From: a virus
Virus record (IMG/VR): IMGVR_UViG_3300030117_007876
Location: 50,010 to 114,009 of that record
DNA length: 64,000 bases
Direction: 5' to 3' (one strand)
Translations under genes and position numbers: made by a program
Notes under the pieces: generated by a model
The model's database searches: none
What the model was told of the DNA's origin: nothing
The model's input: the letters and a program-made list of their open reading frames with translations, nothing else
Part shown: piece by piece, positions 20,936-29,342 of the stretch
Position numbering within the stretch: the stretch's first letter is position 1
How the letters are laid out: every line of letters begins with the position of its first letter

Positions 20936-21163
20936 ATGGCAGAAAAAGAAAATAAACATCCAGAAAATGTAGATGGCTCATATTATGTAGATGATCAATG
21001 TATAGATTGTGATTTATGTAGAGAAGAAGCTCCAGATAATTTTACTAGACAAGAAGAACAAGGTTATTCTTATGTTTATAAACAGCCAGAAAATGATCAA
21101 GAAGAAAAAGAATGCGTAACTGCAATGGACGGTTGTCCAGTGGAAGCTATAGGAAATGACTGA
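20936..21163 (+). CDS. ferredoxin
   Basis: This 75-residue acidic protein has C-x2-C-x2-C (QCIDCDLCREEAPDNF) and a distant DGCPVEAI, the layout of small single-cluster bacterial ferredoxins ([4Fe-4S] or [3Fe-4S]). It would carry electrons in the host cytoplasm; the partner is unknown. Phage ferredoxins are rare auxiliary genes. It overlaps the next gene by 8 nt. Confidence 0.85.
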   Translation: MAEKENKHPENVDGSYYVDDQCIDCDLCREEAPDNFTRQEEQGYSYVYKQPENDQEEKECVTAMDGCPVEAIGND

Positions 21164-21344
21164 AATATTAAATTGCTCAGAAACTGATTGCCCCAAAGAT
21201 TTTTATGAACTATCTGTCTCTGGAGAAACATATATAAGAACTTGCATGAATTGTTGGAAAAGAGTTGTATTAGCATTAGATCAAAAACATGCTGATTCAT
21301 ATTTAGAATCAGGAGATAAAGTAGCATTAGATAAAAATAATTAA
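21156..21344 (+). CDS. small Cys-rich protein
   Basis: This 62-residue protein has four Cys (NCSETDC and RTCMNCW) that could bind one zinc or an iron-sulfur cluster. It overlaps the ferredoxin gene, so the two may act together; that is inference. Confidence 0.55.
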   Translation: MTEILNCSETDCPKDFYELSVSGETYIRTCMNCWKRVVLALDQKHADSYLESGDKVALDKNN

Positions 21345-21455
21345 AACAAGCAAAAACATCTAGTCTATTGAAAAATATACAATTTTACTATTTTTGTTGC
21401 GCTGTACGTAGAATTGTAGCATATTTACTAATAATTCATTAGATAAGGACAACAT

Positions 21456-21761
21456 ATGAGTGATGTAGTAATTTTAAATAAAAAAAACAGAGTCGCAGAA
21501 GCGGTCAATGAGATATTGTTTGACTTTTTTGTATTCGGATTAGGATCATTTATTTGGTGGTCTATAGTGTGCATGGTAATGGGTCAAGCAGATCCTTGGT
21601 TAGGAGGGGCAGCGTTAGCAGGATGGACATTTAGCATAGCAACAGCAGTTCATTGTTTACAAACAGATGCAGGAGCTATTATGATCGGAATGATCTGTTT
21701 ATTTTGTCTTGGCATAGCAGCGGGTATATTGTATTTATTTTACTGGCTGTTGTTTTTATAA
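21456..21761 (+). CDS. membrane protein, three helices
   Basis: This 101-residue protein has three membrane helices (FFVFGLGSFIWWSIVCMVMG, ALAGWTFSIATAVHC and IGMICLFCLGIAAGILYLF). It has a real Shine-Dalgarno sequence, AAGGA about 7 nt before the ATG, unlike most genes here. Family unknown. Confidence 0.65.
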   Translation: MSDVVILNKKNRVAEAVNEILFDFFVFGLGSFIWWSIVCMVMGQADPWLGGAALAGWTFSIATAVHCLQTDAGAIMIGMICLFCLGIAAGILYLFYWLLFL

Positions 21762-21768
21762 TAAGATT

Positions 21769-22497
21769 ATGAAAAAGATATTATTATTGATATTAGTAGC
21801 ATTGAATTCTTTTGCTGATGAAGGTATTAAGATAAGATCATTTAGTAACTTTGCTGATGAAGGTATTAAGATAAGAGAAGATTTATTTAATAACCCTTCT
21901 AATGTTGAATATTTTATTCTTAACGATTATTTTAGTGAAAAGACTGTATTTGTACCGCAAAAAAAAGCGGATGAATATTTCATGAAATCTTTGAATTATT
22001 ATAATCGCAATTTATCTGTTGTCACTAAAAAAGCCATTAATAAAGCCAAGGAAGAAGATAAGATTATATTTGTTAATATTGTGGCAGGAGATGATATACC
22101 AGCTCATACATTTAAAGGTATTAAACCCACATATAAAGTGAGTGAATACACAAATGGCCAATGGACTATATTTAAAATAGATCCAAAAGGTAAGATATCT
22201 AAAGATCATTATTCTGCGGGTGAATATGGCCAAGTAGGAAGAGATGGCGTGTCTTATGAACACGCTATAAGAGCGTTTGGAGGAAGAGAGGTTCAAGATG
22301 CTATAAAAAGAGCTGATATGAATGATAGTCAATACGATTGGTATATCACTATTAAGCTCCCTGATACTAGTTTAAGTTATATACAGTTTGACACATTTGT
22401 TGAATATGAAGTATGGTTTAATACAACAAAATTATCTCCTCAATATTACACTGTAGATAAAGTAAGACGAGATAGATTTATATTGGAAGAAGAATAA
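21769..22497 (+). CDS. secreted hypothetical protein with internal duplication
   Basis: This 242-residue protein has a short signal peptide (MKKILLLILVALNSFA). Just after it, NFADEGIKIR-type residues occur twice because of a 27-nt perfect DNA repeat. The remaining sequence is mixed beta with many aromatics and no recognised domain. It would be exported to the periplasm. Function unknown. Confidence 0.6.
   Translation: MKKILLLILVALNSFADEGIKIRSFSNFADEGIKIREDLFNNPSNVEYFILNDYFSEKTVFVPQKKADEYFMKSLNYYNRNLSVVTKKAINKAKEEDKIIFVNIVAGDDIPAHTFKGIKPTYKVSEYTNGQWTIFKIDPKGKISKDHYSAGEYGQVGRDGVSYEHAIRAFGGREVQDAIKRADMNDSQYDWYITIKLPDTSLSYIQFDTFVEYEVWFNTTKLSPQYYTVDKVRRDRFILEEE
21811..21876 (+). repeat. 27-bp direct duplication inside a coding region
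   Basis: Positions 21811-21837 and 21850-21876 are identical. The 39-bp period keeps the reading frame and doubles the first residues of the mature protein. Confidence 0.9.
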
Positions 22498-22511
22498 TAA
22501 GCAATAACTCT

Positions 22512-22760
22512 ATGAGAAAATATTTAATTGGTTGGATTTTACATGTTATAATCACTGTAGCGGTTTTTTCTTTCCTTTGTGGATTATTGGGAATGATTAT
22601 AGGCGTTACCTATGGCATATCTGGTAACGAAAATGTTCTAACTGAAGCGGAACTAACTAATAACACTTCATTTGGTGTTTTTTGTTTCGTTTCAATGTTG
22701 GGCGCTAACTTCTTTAGTTATTACATAACGGTTAAAAAATGTTTAAAATATTTAGCTTAA
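22512..22760 (+). CDS. membrane protein, two helices
   Basis: This 82-residue protein has two helices (GWILHVIITVAVFSFLCGLL and FGVFCFVSMLGANFFSYYI). It overlaps the lipoprotein gene that follows by 22 nt. Function unknown. Confidence 0.6.
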   Translation: MRKYLIGWILHVIITVAVFSFLCGLLGMIIGVTYGISGNENVLTEAELTNNTSFGVFCFVSMLGANFFSYYITVKKCLKYLA

Positions 22761-22999
22761 GTTTTATTTTATTGGTAGTAGGGTGTTCTTTTAAAAAAGA
22801 TTATACTCGCCAAACACATGCTTATCAAGATAGGTTTCCAGATTATTGGGATAGTTGGTATCATGAAAAATCGTACCCTAGACGAGTAGAAAATATAGAA
22901 CGTAGACATAAAAAAACAATAAAAGAATTAAAAGATAATTATTCTGAACCTGAAAATTATGAATCTGATATATTCTTTCGATCAACACAAGAAGACTGA
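22739..22999 (+). CDS. lipoprotein
   Basis: This 86-residue protein has a signal peptide ending at LVVGC, a good lipobox with Cys16, followed by a Tyr/Arg/Glu-rich periplasmic part. A membrane protein overlapped by a lipoprotein is a spanin-like arrangement, but the partner has two helices, so I do not assign a lysis role. Confidence 0.65.
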   Translation: MFKIFSLSFILLVVGCSFKKDYTRQTHAYQDRFPDYWDSWYHEKSYPRRVENIERRHKKTIKELKDNYSEPENYESDIFFRSTQED

Positions 23000-23018
23000 T
23001 AAATTAAAATAAATATAA

Positions 23019-23225
23019 ATGGCCCACCTGATTAGATTAACTGATTATCAAACTGGAGAAAAAGTTCTTTATAATTTAGATACTGTTGTGTCTATAGAGC
23101 GTGTGAAAGACGCTACCGTAATTACTACACGCTGGGGGAGAAATCAAGTTGTTGAATCTTTAGAGTATATAGAACAAGCTGCTAGAGGAAAAAACATAGA
23201 CGAGTCTTCTCCTTCACAATTCTGA
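23019..23225 (+). CDS. FlbD-like small protein
   Basis: This 68-residue beta-rich protein (MAHLIRLTDYQTGEKVLYNL, then VKDATVITTRWGRNQVVES) follows the pattern of FlbD/YlzI-type proteins: short strands, Asp-Thr, and a V.ES/T near the end. Function in phages unknown. Confidence 0.55.
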   Translation: MAHLIRLTDYQTGEKVLYNLDTVVSIERVKDATVITTRWGRNQVVESLEYIEQAARGKNIDESSPSQF

Positions 23226-23284
23226 ATAATGAACGAAAAAAAGCCAAATAATGAGCGATTTTTTCCCAAATATACATATTTAAA

Positions 23285-24040
23285 ATGCATGAGTTATTAA
23301 ATAATAATAAATCTAAACATAATATTATATTAATTATCTCATGCGGAAGAAGACTTGAAACTTTTAAAAATACAATAAGTAAATTATTTAAGCATAACCC
23401 ACAAATAAATAATGATATTAAAAAATGCTGGGTGTTAGACGATAGATCAAGCGTAGAAGACAGAAAAGAAATAGATAAAACTTTAAAAAACTACTTTTTA
23501 GATAATTATAATACAGTACATTTTAATAGCGACGAAAAATATTACTACATAAATAAACTAAATTTCATAAATAAAATATCTGACAAAGAAGATATTATTC
23601 TTTTTTTAGAAGATGACTGGCAATGTCGCAGATCTTTAGAACTAGATAATCACATAAATATATTAAAAAACGATGATGTTGATTCAATCTGCTTAACAGG
23701 AGTCAAGCATGTCCAGAATGAAAATATTTTAAATATCAAGCAGAAATATAAAAACTACTGGAAAAATCCTTGGCCCGATTTTTACAATCATTTAATTGAT
23801 TATAAACCTGATGATGATTGGGTTTATATGTACGAACAAGTGAAAATGAAAAACTGGAGTAATAATCCTAGCTTAACAAAAGCAAAAGTTTACCACCAAG
23901 GTTTTTTTGAGCATAATTCTCATTATGAAGTACTCTTTGCAGATAAATTCGGAGACAAAATAAATCAATATTTTACCGATCATTTTTATTTTTATCATGT
24001 CGGTAATAAAAATTCTTTAGAAGAACAGCAGAGGTTATAA
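23285..24040 (+). CDS. GT-A fold glycosyltransferase
   Basis: The protein has 251 residues. ILIISCGRRLETFKNTI opens a nucleotide-sugar fold. VLDDRSS and LFLEDDWQC (a DxD-type metal site) match GT2/GT13-like enzymes. HQGFFEH and HFYFYHVG near the end could supply acceptor or base residues. The acceptor is unknown. A 23-residue frame at 23229-23300 overlaps its start; I do not consider it reliable. Confidence 0.75.
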   Translation: MHELLNNNKSKHNIILIISCGRRLETFKNTISKLFKHNPQINNDIKKCWVLDDRSSVEDRKEIDKTLKNYFLDNYNTVHFNSDEKYYYINKLNFINKISDKEDIILFLEDDWQCRRSLELDNHINILKNDDVDSICLTGVKHVQNENILNIKQKYKNYWKNPWPDFYNHLIDYKPDDDWVYMYEQVKMKNWSNNPSLTKAKVYHQGFFEHNSHYEVLFADKFGDKINQYFTDHFYFYHVGNKNSLEEQQRL

Positions 24041-24318
24041 TGAATATTAAAAATTTTCAAGACAAAGAGGTTCAAATAATTTACGCTAAAGTTCCTAAAA
24101 AATTTAAAGCTGAAGGTTTATGTGATAATCCAGAATCATATGAAAAACCTTTAATAATTGTAGATCCAGAGTTAAAAACGCGCCGCCAATTAAATGTTTT
24201 AATCGAAGAAGTTTTTCACGCTTATTTTTTTGATCTACCGGAGTGGAAAGCCAGAAAATTTGCAGCCAATCTAGGTAAAGTTATCTACAACAAATATCTT
24301 AAAAAGAAAAAAGATTAA
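24040..24318 (+). CDS. degenerate HExxH-type phage protein
   Basis: This 92-residue protein includes LNVLIEEVFHAYFFDLPEW. Many phage proteins of this size have lIHEalHa.fwdl at this place; here the first zinc His is Glu (EEVFH), so metal binding or protease activity is doubtful. It shares one base with the previous stop. Confidence 0.55.
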   Translation: MNIKNFQDKEVQIIYAKVPKKFKAEGLCDNPESYEKPLIIVDPELKTRRQLNVLIEEVFHAYFFDLPEWKARKFAANLGKVIYNKYLKKKKD

Positions 24319-24363
24319 ATATATTTTTTTTCACAAATTTCCAAATTATCTGTACATTTTTTT

Positions 24364-24534
24364 ATGAAACAATGCTTGTACTGTGGAGATTTGATTAATA
24401 AAGAAAATGAGTTTGAGAAAATAGGACGTAAATATGTTTGTCTGCTTTGCTATGATGATTATCTGTCTGAAGATATTGGAGAAAATTTTAATTATGAAGA
24501 TGATTATTATGAAGATAATATGGAAGATCTGTAA
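24364..24534 (+). CDS. small zinc-binding protein
   Basis: This 56-residue protein has CLYC and CLLC separated by 22 residues, then a strongly acidic tail (EDDYYEDNMEDL). One structural zinc is expected. Function unknown. Confidence 0.6.
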   Translation: MKQCLYCGDLINKENEFEKIGRKYVCLLCYDDYLSEDIGENFNYEDDYYEDNMEDL

Positions 24535-24600
24535 AAATAGTGTAACATATTATAGCGCACATTAAATAGCTGGTTCAATATTTATTCAATAAAGAACAGC

Positions 24601-24650
24601 AAGGCCCCTAAGCGCATCAGACACTCCGTGATTTGATTGGGGCCTTTTTT
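24601..24650 (+). terminator. Rho-independent terminator with branched loop
   Basis: AAGGCCCC (24601-24608) pairs with GGGGCCTT (24639-24646), followed by T. The 30-nt loop holds a small second hairpin. A GTGTAA at 24543 upstream has no gene behind it. Confidence 0.8.
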
Positions 24651-24672
24651 ATGCCCTCACCAAATAAAAATG

Positions 24673-24700
24673 TTGACAAGCTTTGCGCCTTGTGCAATAT
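24673..24700 (+). promoter_or_regulatory. sigma70-type promoter with short leader
   Basis: TTGACA at 24673-24678 and CAATAT at 24695-24700 with 16 bp between and TG just before the -10. The ATG at 24710 lies about 9 nt later. Confidence 0.55.
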
Positions 24701-24709
24701 TTATTACGT

Positions 24710-24937
24710 ATGACTGAAACCGCTAAAAGAGGTAGGGGTCGCCCAAAGGGAGCTACCAGTACTATTGATATGAAATTATCGGAAATCGTGAGTCAAGTAG
24801 ATGGCGATATGGATGCCGTAATTCAAGTCGGTCGCACTTGGTTATCCAAAAGAACTCCAGTTGTCGTAACTCAATCACCTAAAGCTCAAGAAGCTCAAAA
24901 CGTTAATGATGAGCCGATTGAATTTACGATTAGCTAA
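24710..24937 (+). CDS. AT-hook protein
   Basis: The protein has 75 residues from the ATG at 24710; a longer in-frame start would lie upstream of the promoter. KRGRGRPKGA at the N-terminus is an AT-hook, a minor-groove binder of AT-rich DNA. The rest is a short helical region and acidic tail. It has its own promoter and terminator, so it is a single-gene unit. Confidence 0.7.
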   Translation: MTETAKRGRGRPKGATSTIDMKLSEIVSQVDGDMDAVIQVGRTWLSKRTPVVVTQSPKAQEAQNVNDEPIEFTIS

Positions 24938-24943
24938 TTCAAC

Positions 24944-24969
24944 GGGGGGAGCAATCCCCCCACTTTTTT
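24944..24969 (+). terminator. Rho-independent terminator
   Basis: GGGGGGA (24944-24950) pairs with TCCCCCC (24955-24961), followed by CTTTTTTATTT. It directly precedes the next promoter. Confidence 0.88.
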
Positions 24970-24971
24970 AT

Positions 24972-25000
24972 TTGACAAGTAACTGAATAAATATTAGATT
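24972..25000 (+). promoter_or_regulatory. sigma70-type promoter
   Basis: TTGACA at 24972-24977 and TAGATT at 24995-25000 with 17 bp between. The position supports ATG 25027 as the start of the ATPase gene, with AAGGGA as ribosome site. Confidence 0.7.
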
Positions 25001-25026
25001 GATTGCTGAAAAAGGGAATAAATATT

Positions 25027-25953
25027 ATGCCATTTGAAAAACTAGTTGGACAAAAACAAATCAAGAGCAAGCTCAATTTTTACATTGATGTTTATAAAAG
25101 AACTAAAGTAGTTCCTTTTCTTAATTTCATTGGAGCCAGAGGGCTTGGCAAAACTGCTTATGCTAGAGAGTTTTCTAATTATCTCACTAATAGCATGGGT
25201 GTAAAGAAAAAGTTTATTGAGATAAATAGCTCTACTATTAAATCAGTGAGCCAATTTCTTGAACAAATTTTCGTGCCTCACATTCAAGACAAAGAAGTTG
25301 TTGTATTATTTGACGAGTGTCATGCATTACCTGACAGCTTAATTTATACATTACTAACAGTGCTTAATACTGAGAAAAGTCCTATTAGAAAATATCAAGC
25401 AGGAGACCAAGAATATGTATTTGATTTTAGTAAGCATCATTTTTTATTTGCTACTACTGAAAGTCAAGAATTATTTCCACCGCTGAGAGATAGATTAACT
25501 GTTGTAGAGTTTGCTGATTACAGCGTAAATGATCTGAAAGAAATCTTCAAATCTTATTTACCAGAATATACATTTACAGAAGAAGCTTTACAACTTATAG
25601 CGGAAACATCAAGAGGTAACGCTAGATCTTGCATACTTAGAGCAAAAGAAATACAAGATTATTGCAAAGCTTATTCAGTACAGCATATTGATAGAAACAG
25701 AATTCACAAACTGTTTAACATTCTTGGCATTCTCCCTCAAGGGTTAAATAGAATTGAGTGGCAGATTTTAAGAATATTGAAGAGAGATGGATTTTCTTCT
25801 TTAGCTTCTTTAGCTGCTAAAACTGGATTGTCAAGAAGCAGTATTCAAAGAGATCATGAAATGTATCTTTTACGCAAAGGGTTTATAACGATAGAAGGCT
25901 TAAGAAAAATAACAAGTTCTGGAGCTAAAGTTGTTGAGAAAACGTTTGAATAA
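25027..25953 (+). CDS. RuvB-like AAA+ ATPase
   Basis: This 308-residue AAA+ protein has Walker A GARGLGKTAYA near residue 36, Walker B VVLFDECHAL near 92, sensor 1 FATTE, and an arginine-finger-type PPLRDRL. The last 70 residues form a winged helix (SLASLAAKTGLSRSSIQRD), as in RuvB. RuvB drives Holliday-junction branch migration; phage versions are also seen without RuvA. It has a clear promoter and Shine-Dalgarno sequence. A clamp-loader-like or DNA-repair role is the alternative. Confidence 0.82.
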   Translation: MPFEKLVGQKQIKSKLNFYIDVYKRTKVVPFLNFIGARGLGKTAYAREFSNYLTNSMGVKKKFIEINSSTIKSVSQFLEQIFVPHIQDKEVVVLFDECHALPDSLIYTLLTVLNTEKSPIRKYQAGDQEYVFDFSKHHFLFATTESQELFPPLRDRLTVVEFADYSVNDLKEIFKSYLPEYTFTEEALQLIAETSRGNARSCILRAKEIQDYCKAYSVQHIDRNRIHKLFNILGILPQGLNRIEWQILRILKRDGFSSLASLAAKTGLSRSSIQRDHEMYLLRKGFITIEGLRKITSSGAKVVEKTFE

Positions 25954-25983
25954 TTGCAACATATCTGTTAAAATATATATGTG

Positions 25984-26060
25984 GCTCCCGTAGCTCAGTT
26001 GGACAGAGCAACTGCCTTCTAAGCAGTCGGTCGCACGTTCGAGTCGTGCCGGGAGCGCCA
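25984..26060 (+). tRNA. tRNA-Arg (UCU)
   Basis: Acceptor GCTCCCG/CGGGAGC, discriminator G, encoded CCA, anticodon loop CTTCTAA. UCU reads AGA, the Arg codon favoured in these AT-rich genes. Confidence 0.95.
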
Positions 26061-26068
26061 TAAAACTA

Positions 26069-26074
26069 GTGTAA
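26069..26074 (+). promoter_or_regulatory. GTGTAA start-proximal motif
   Basis: GTGTAA lies 10 nt before the ATG at 26085, between tRNA-Arg and this long gene. Confidence 0.5.
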
Positions 26075-26084
26075 CAAAAAATAT

Positions 26085-27599
26085 ATGTCAACCACAATTC
26101 CTTACGATCCTTCATTAGTATTGGGAAATCTGATTCATGAAAATGATATCAAACAACTTGAAGCTATTCAAGCTGCAGAGGAACCAGTAAACGCTGCTCA
26201 AAACAGATTAAACGATTCAATTCAAGCTAAGCATAAGCTCGACATGACTCTACAAGAAATGGTAGAAATGAATGTCGATGTAAATGATCTTGATGATTTC
26301 AGAGATTCAATTCAGAAAGTTGGAGAAAGCATCACTGAAAATGCATCAGATTATGGTAAGGCAGTTTTAAAAGCTCAAAAAGATGTCGCTAAGCTAAAAG
26401 GTGATGGAGGTAATATTAAGATTACTGAAATGCCAGAAAGTCCAATCGATTGGAACAAGAGCGCACTTAAACAACTGGCTTTAAGTTCTGACACAATGAT
26501 TGTTGATGCTCAGTATTTCAGAAACGAAGACGAGCGAGATGGTTCAGGCGCTCATGCTAGCGCAGTTGCCGCTTCTGCTAGTGCTACGATTTCCAGCATC
26601 TGGGGTCCAAAATTTTCAACATCAGCTGCCACCTCTGTAAAGAAAACTGTTTTAAATCAAACTTCTCAACATAGCATTGAGGGAACGCTTGTAATTACAG
26701 CTTCTTGCACACACAAACAAACAGATCTTTTTGCTCCATTTGTAATGGACCCAGAGAAAGCCGTTTATGCTTGGAACTGGATTTTTCCAAATGATCAGAT
26801 TCAGACTACAAGACCAGAAACTTTAGTTCAAGCTATTGAAAACGTAAGCGCAAAAGGATCTGATGATCAGAAAAAATTCTTAAGCTTATTATCTGGACAA
26901 ACTATTGGTAGTTCTTTTGTTGGTATGGTTCATATTTTAAGAACTGAAAAAACTGATAGCACTCAAACAAGTAGCGCAAGCGCATCTAAATTTGCATCAG
27001 AGTTTGAATGGGGAGGATTTTTCGCTAGCGGAAAAGGAGCTTTTGGAGTTGATAGCGATTTCAGCAATAACATTAAAAATATGTTAAGCACAAATGATAT
27101 TACTTCTCATTGTTCTCTTGTTACCATGGGAATTATTCCTTCTTTAAAGAGTAATATTCTTGAAACTTCTATCAGTCAAATGAAGCCTGATGCAACGGAA
27201 GTTATGGGTCAACTTTCATCTATTCAAGGCGCAACTGATACTGATATTAATAGCGTTTCTTCTGAAGCTTCTAAAGCTAAAGTCGGTCAGCAGTTCATGG
27301 AATTAAATAATAGTTATATTAAAGAAGTTGTATCTAATGTAACACAAAGCGATAAAGAAGCTAATAAAATTATTGATGTTAATTCTCTTATGACAGCTTT
27401 TGATGATTATGTTCAAAAAGCTGAAGCTGGAGAAAGCGGTGTTCCTATTAACTTCTTTGTTAGACATATTGATAAACCTATGATTGCTAAATCGTGGTTG
27501 AAAAAGTTCAGCCCTCAAGATAATTGGCAATTAAGTTCTGGAGATGATGATTCTACTGGAGAAGGTCAAAAAACTAACGAAGACGGAACTAGTAAATAA
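26085..27599 (+). CDS. large unknown protein, possibly abundant
   Basis: This 504-residue protein has an N-terminal helical, coiled-coil-prone part (residues 20-110), then a Ser/Ala-rich central part (SAVAASASATISSIWGPKF, STQTSSASASKFASEFEWGG), and an acidic polar tail. It has no signal peptide or membrane helix. It stands alone between a tRNA with GTGTAA and a strong terminator, a layout suited to high expression. I do not recognise the family; a virion or host-takeover protein are both possible. Confidence 0.65.
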   Translation: MSTTIPYDPSLVLGNLIHENDIKQLEAIQAAEEPVNAAQNRLNDSIQAKHKLDMTLQEMVEMNVDVNDLDDFRDSIQKVGESITENASDYGKAVLKAQKDVAKLKGDGGNIKITEMPESPIDWNKSALKQLALSSDTMIVDAQYFRNEDERDGSGAHASAVAASASATISSIWGPKFSTSAATSVKKTVLNQTSQHSIEGTLVITASCTHKQTDLFAPFVMDPEKAVYAWNWIFPNDQIQTTRPETLVQAIENVSAKGSDDQKKFLSLLSGQTIGSSFVGMVHILRTEKTDSTQTSSASASKFASEFEWGGFFASGKGAFGVDSDFSNNIKNMLSTNDITSHCSLVTMGIIPSLKSNILETSISQMKPDATEVMGQLSSIQGATDTDINSVSSEASKAKVGQQFMELNNSYIKEVVSNVTQSDKEANKIIDVNSLMTAFDDYVQKAEAGESGVPINFFVRHIDKPMIAKSWLKKFSPQDNWQLSSGDDDSTGEGQKTNEDGTSK

Positions 27600-27610
27600 T
27601 ATTTAATAAT

Positions 27611-27640
27611 GGTCCCGCCCTTTATGGGGCGGGGCCTTTT
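27611..27640 (+). terminator. Rho-independent terminator
   Basis: GGTCCCGCCC (27611-27620) pairs with GGGCGGGGCC (27627-27636, one T-G pair), followed by TTTT. Unusually GC-rich for this genome. Confidence 0.9.
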
Positions 27641-27657
27641 AACTTTATTGTTTCGAA

Positions 27658-27876
27658 ATGAACTTGCCTAATAAAAAACATCTTATTAACGTTTTAGGGT
27701 TTTCTGTTAATATTTTGTTTGACACTATACAAATAGTAGATACAAAGCACAAGCTTCTTGATAAAAAAGTATCAAATAAGATAGCTGATTATTTAATATT
27801 AGAAGGTTATTTTGATAAATTCATTAATAAAAATCCAGATCAACAAATAAAAATAGAAATTTTTAGAAAAAAATAA
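27658..27876 (+). CDS. hypothetical protein
   Basis: This 72-residue basic protein (NKKHLINVLGFSVNILFDTI) has no recognised family. It is the first of five closely packed small genes. Confidence 0.55.
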   Translation: MNLPNKKHLINVLGFSVNILFDTIQIVDTKHKLLDKKVSNKIADYLILEGYFDKFINKNPDQQIKIEIFRKK

Positions 27877-27883
27877 CTAAATA

Positions 27884-28108
27884 ATGGAAGAAAGCGAAGA
27901 CTGGCGCAAAGAAGGTCAAAAAAAACCTTGGACAGAAGTTATAGAAACTGATGAAAGATCTGTTTTACAGCTTAGTGCTAGACAAATGGGCGTAATGTTT
28001 ACTATGTTAAGTGCTAATTTAGGCGCAAAAGATATTGAACAGACAAGAAAAAAATGCATTGAATTATCGGAAAAATTTATTAACCAATGGAAGCGTATAA
28101 AGAAATAA
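27884..28108 (+). CDS. hypothetical protein
   Basis: This 74-residue helical protein contains LSARQMGVMFTMLSANLGAK. It overlaps the next gene by 22 nt. Family unknown. Confidence 0.55.
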   Translation: MEESEDWRKEGQKKPWTEVIETDERSVLQLSARQMGVMFTMLSANLGAKDIEQTRKKCIELSEKFINQWKRIKK

Positions 28109-28368
28109 ACAAAACAGCCGAAAATATAAAAGAAGAACTTTCTTATATAAATGAACAAGCCTTATTTGCTGATGGTTTTGACGATGCTTTAATTGGGGTT
28201 GACATGGTTCATTATACAGCCGTTTATGATGTTGATAAATGCGTAGATGTTCTTATGAAAGAAAGCGGCATGACTTTCGAAGAAGCGCAAGAATATTTTG
28301 AATTTAATACCCTCAATGCCTACGTAGGCGAATACACACCTAAATACATTAAAATATATAATAAATAA
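28087..28368 (+). CDS. conserved phage hypothetical protein
   Basis: This 93-residue acidic protein has ADGFDDALIGVDMVHYTAVY and EEAQEYFEFNTLNAYVGEYT, a pattern I know from many aquatic phages (aDGfDdaiiG...vYd...c...L...E.FN...AyvGe.tP). Function unknown. Confidence 0.75.
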   Translation: MEAYKEINKTAENIKEELSYINEQALFADGFDDALIGVDMVHYTAVYDVDKCVDVLMKESGMTFEEAQEYFEFNTLNAYVGEYTPKYIKIYNK

Positions 28369-28370
28369 TT

Positions 28371-28553
28371 ATGTCACTATTAATAGCTCTTGCTTTTAGT
28401 CAAATAGAAATAAATTACGCTTGTAAAGATCAACATATTGATGCTACTTTTAAGTCGTATCAAGAAGCTAAAAACTATGCTGAATATTTTAAACCACATC
28501 ATAATTATGATATTATACCTTTTTTAAACTTCTCTAAAGTAAAAAATGAGTAA
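28371..28553 (+). CDS. hypothetical protein
   Basis: This 60-residue protein (IEINYACKDQHIDATFKSYQ) starts 2 nt after the previous stop and overlaps the next start by 8 nt. Family unknown. Confidence 0.5.
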   Translation: MSLLIALAFSQIEINYACKDQHIDATFKSYQEAKNYAEYFKPHHNYDIIPFLNFSKVKNE

Positions 28554-28908
28554 GAGGCATGTGTACATATTAAAAATGCCAAAAAGTCTTAAGCTTGATT
28601 TCAACACGTTAAATGAATTAATATATGATAATTTTTATATACCCAATTCAAAAGACATATTAATTAGATGGTTGGACTGGGTAGATTTGCACTTTAACAA
28701 AATAGATTACGAAAAGATATATTTCTTTCTTAATAAGTACGAGCGATTACAAATTGTATTGAATGCCATTTCTGGACATATGATTCAAAAAATGAAACCC
28801 TCTTCAAATGGTAAATTCTCCATGGCTACATATGTCGAGTGCGATAATATTAACGAAGTAATATCTAATATAGTACTTGACATGATAGCTAAAGAGGGTT
28901 ACACTTAA
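28546..28908 (+). CDS. hypothetical protein
   Basis: This 120-residue protein (RHVYILKMPKSLKLDFNTLN) is soluble and mixed alpha/beta. It is the last of the small-gene run. Family unknown. Confidence 0.6.
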   Translation: MSKRHVYILKMPKSLKLDFNTLNELIYDNFYIPNSKDILIRWLDWVDLHFNKIDYEKIYFFLNKYERLQIVLNAISGHMIQKMKPSSNGKFSMATYVECDNINEVISNIVLDMIAKEGYT

Positions 28909-29342
28909 TGATAAAATTATCATCTAAACACCTTTTCAATGCTTTGCGCGTATGATTTTACATCTTAGCAATTATGTGTTTGTTAAAAGAAGTATATTAA
29001 TCAAAGGTTTTTGTCTATTTATTGCTATTTGCTATATTAACAATATTTTGTCTTTTTTAGGTCTTATTTCCCCCGTATATTCCTCTTTAATAAGCCATAT
29101 TTGCATCTACAATTCATCAAGACCTTTTACGTATAACATACACCCCGTATGTTACACAAACCCCCTTTAAATACAGTATAAATAACACTTTCAATGATTA
29201 CTTCATATATAGATAATATAATACCTAATAACATAAATACCAAACAAAAAAAAGAACGTTGAAGTAAAAATAAAAAAGAGATTGAAAAGACCACTGCGCC
29301 TTTAATATTTATTCAATACGCATTATTTATTAATTAATTGAT
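28909..29342 (+). other. non-coding AT-rich gap with one inverted repeat
   Basis: No convincing gene is seen. A 72-residue frame at 28952-29170 has skewed composition and no start signal. TAACATAC (29134-29141) and GTATGTTA (29147-29154) form an 8-bp hairpin with loop ACCCC and no T-run, which could be an operator. A 14-nt string ending TTTATTCAAT near 29303 resembles one near 24579. Confidence 0.5.

Noticed and set aside
24543-24548. GTGTAA motif with no gene after it
   Set aside because: No start codon with a usable frame follows within 20 nt; counted as a background occurrence.
25900-26115. 71-residue minus-strand frame
   Set aside because: It is antisense to tRNA-Arg and the end of the RuvB-like gene.
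28952-29170. 72-residue plus-strand frame
   Set aside because: No start signal, skewed composition, and it runs through the inverted repeat at 29134-29154.
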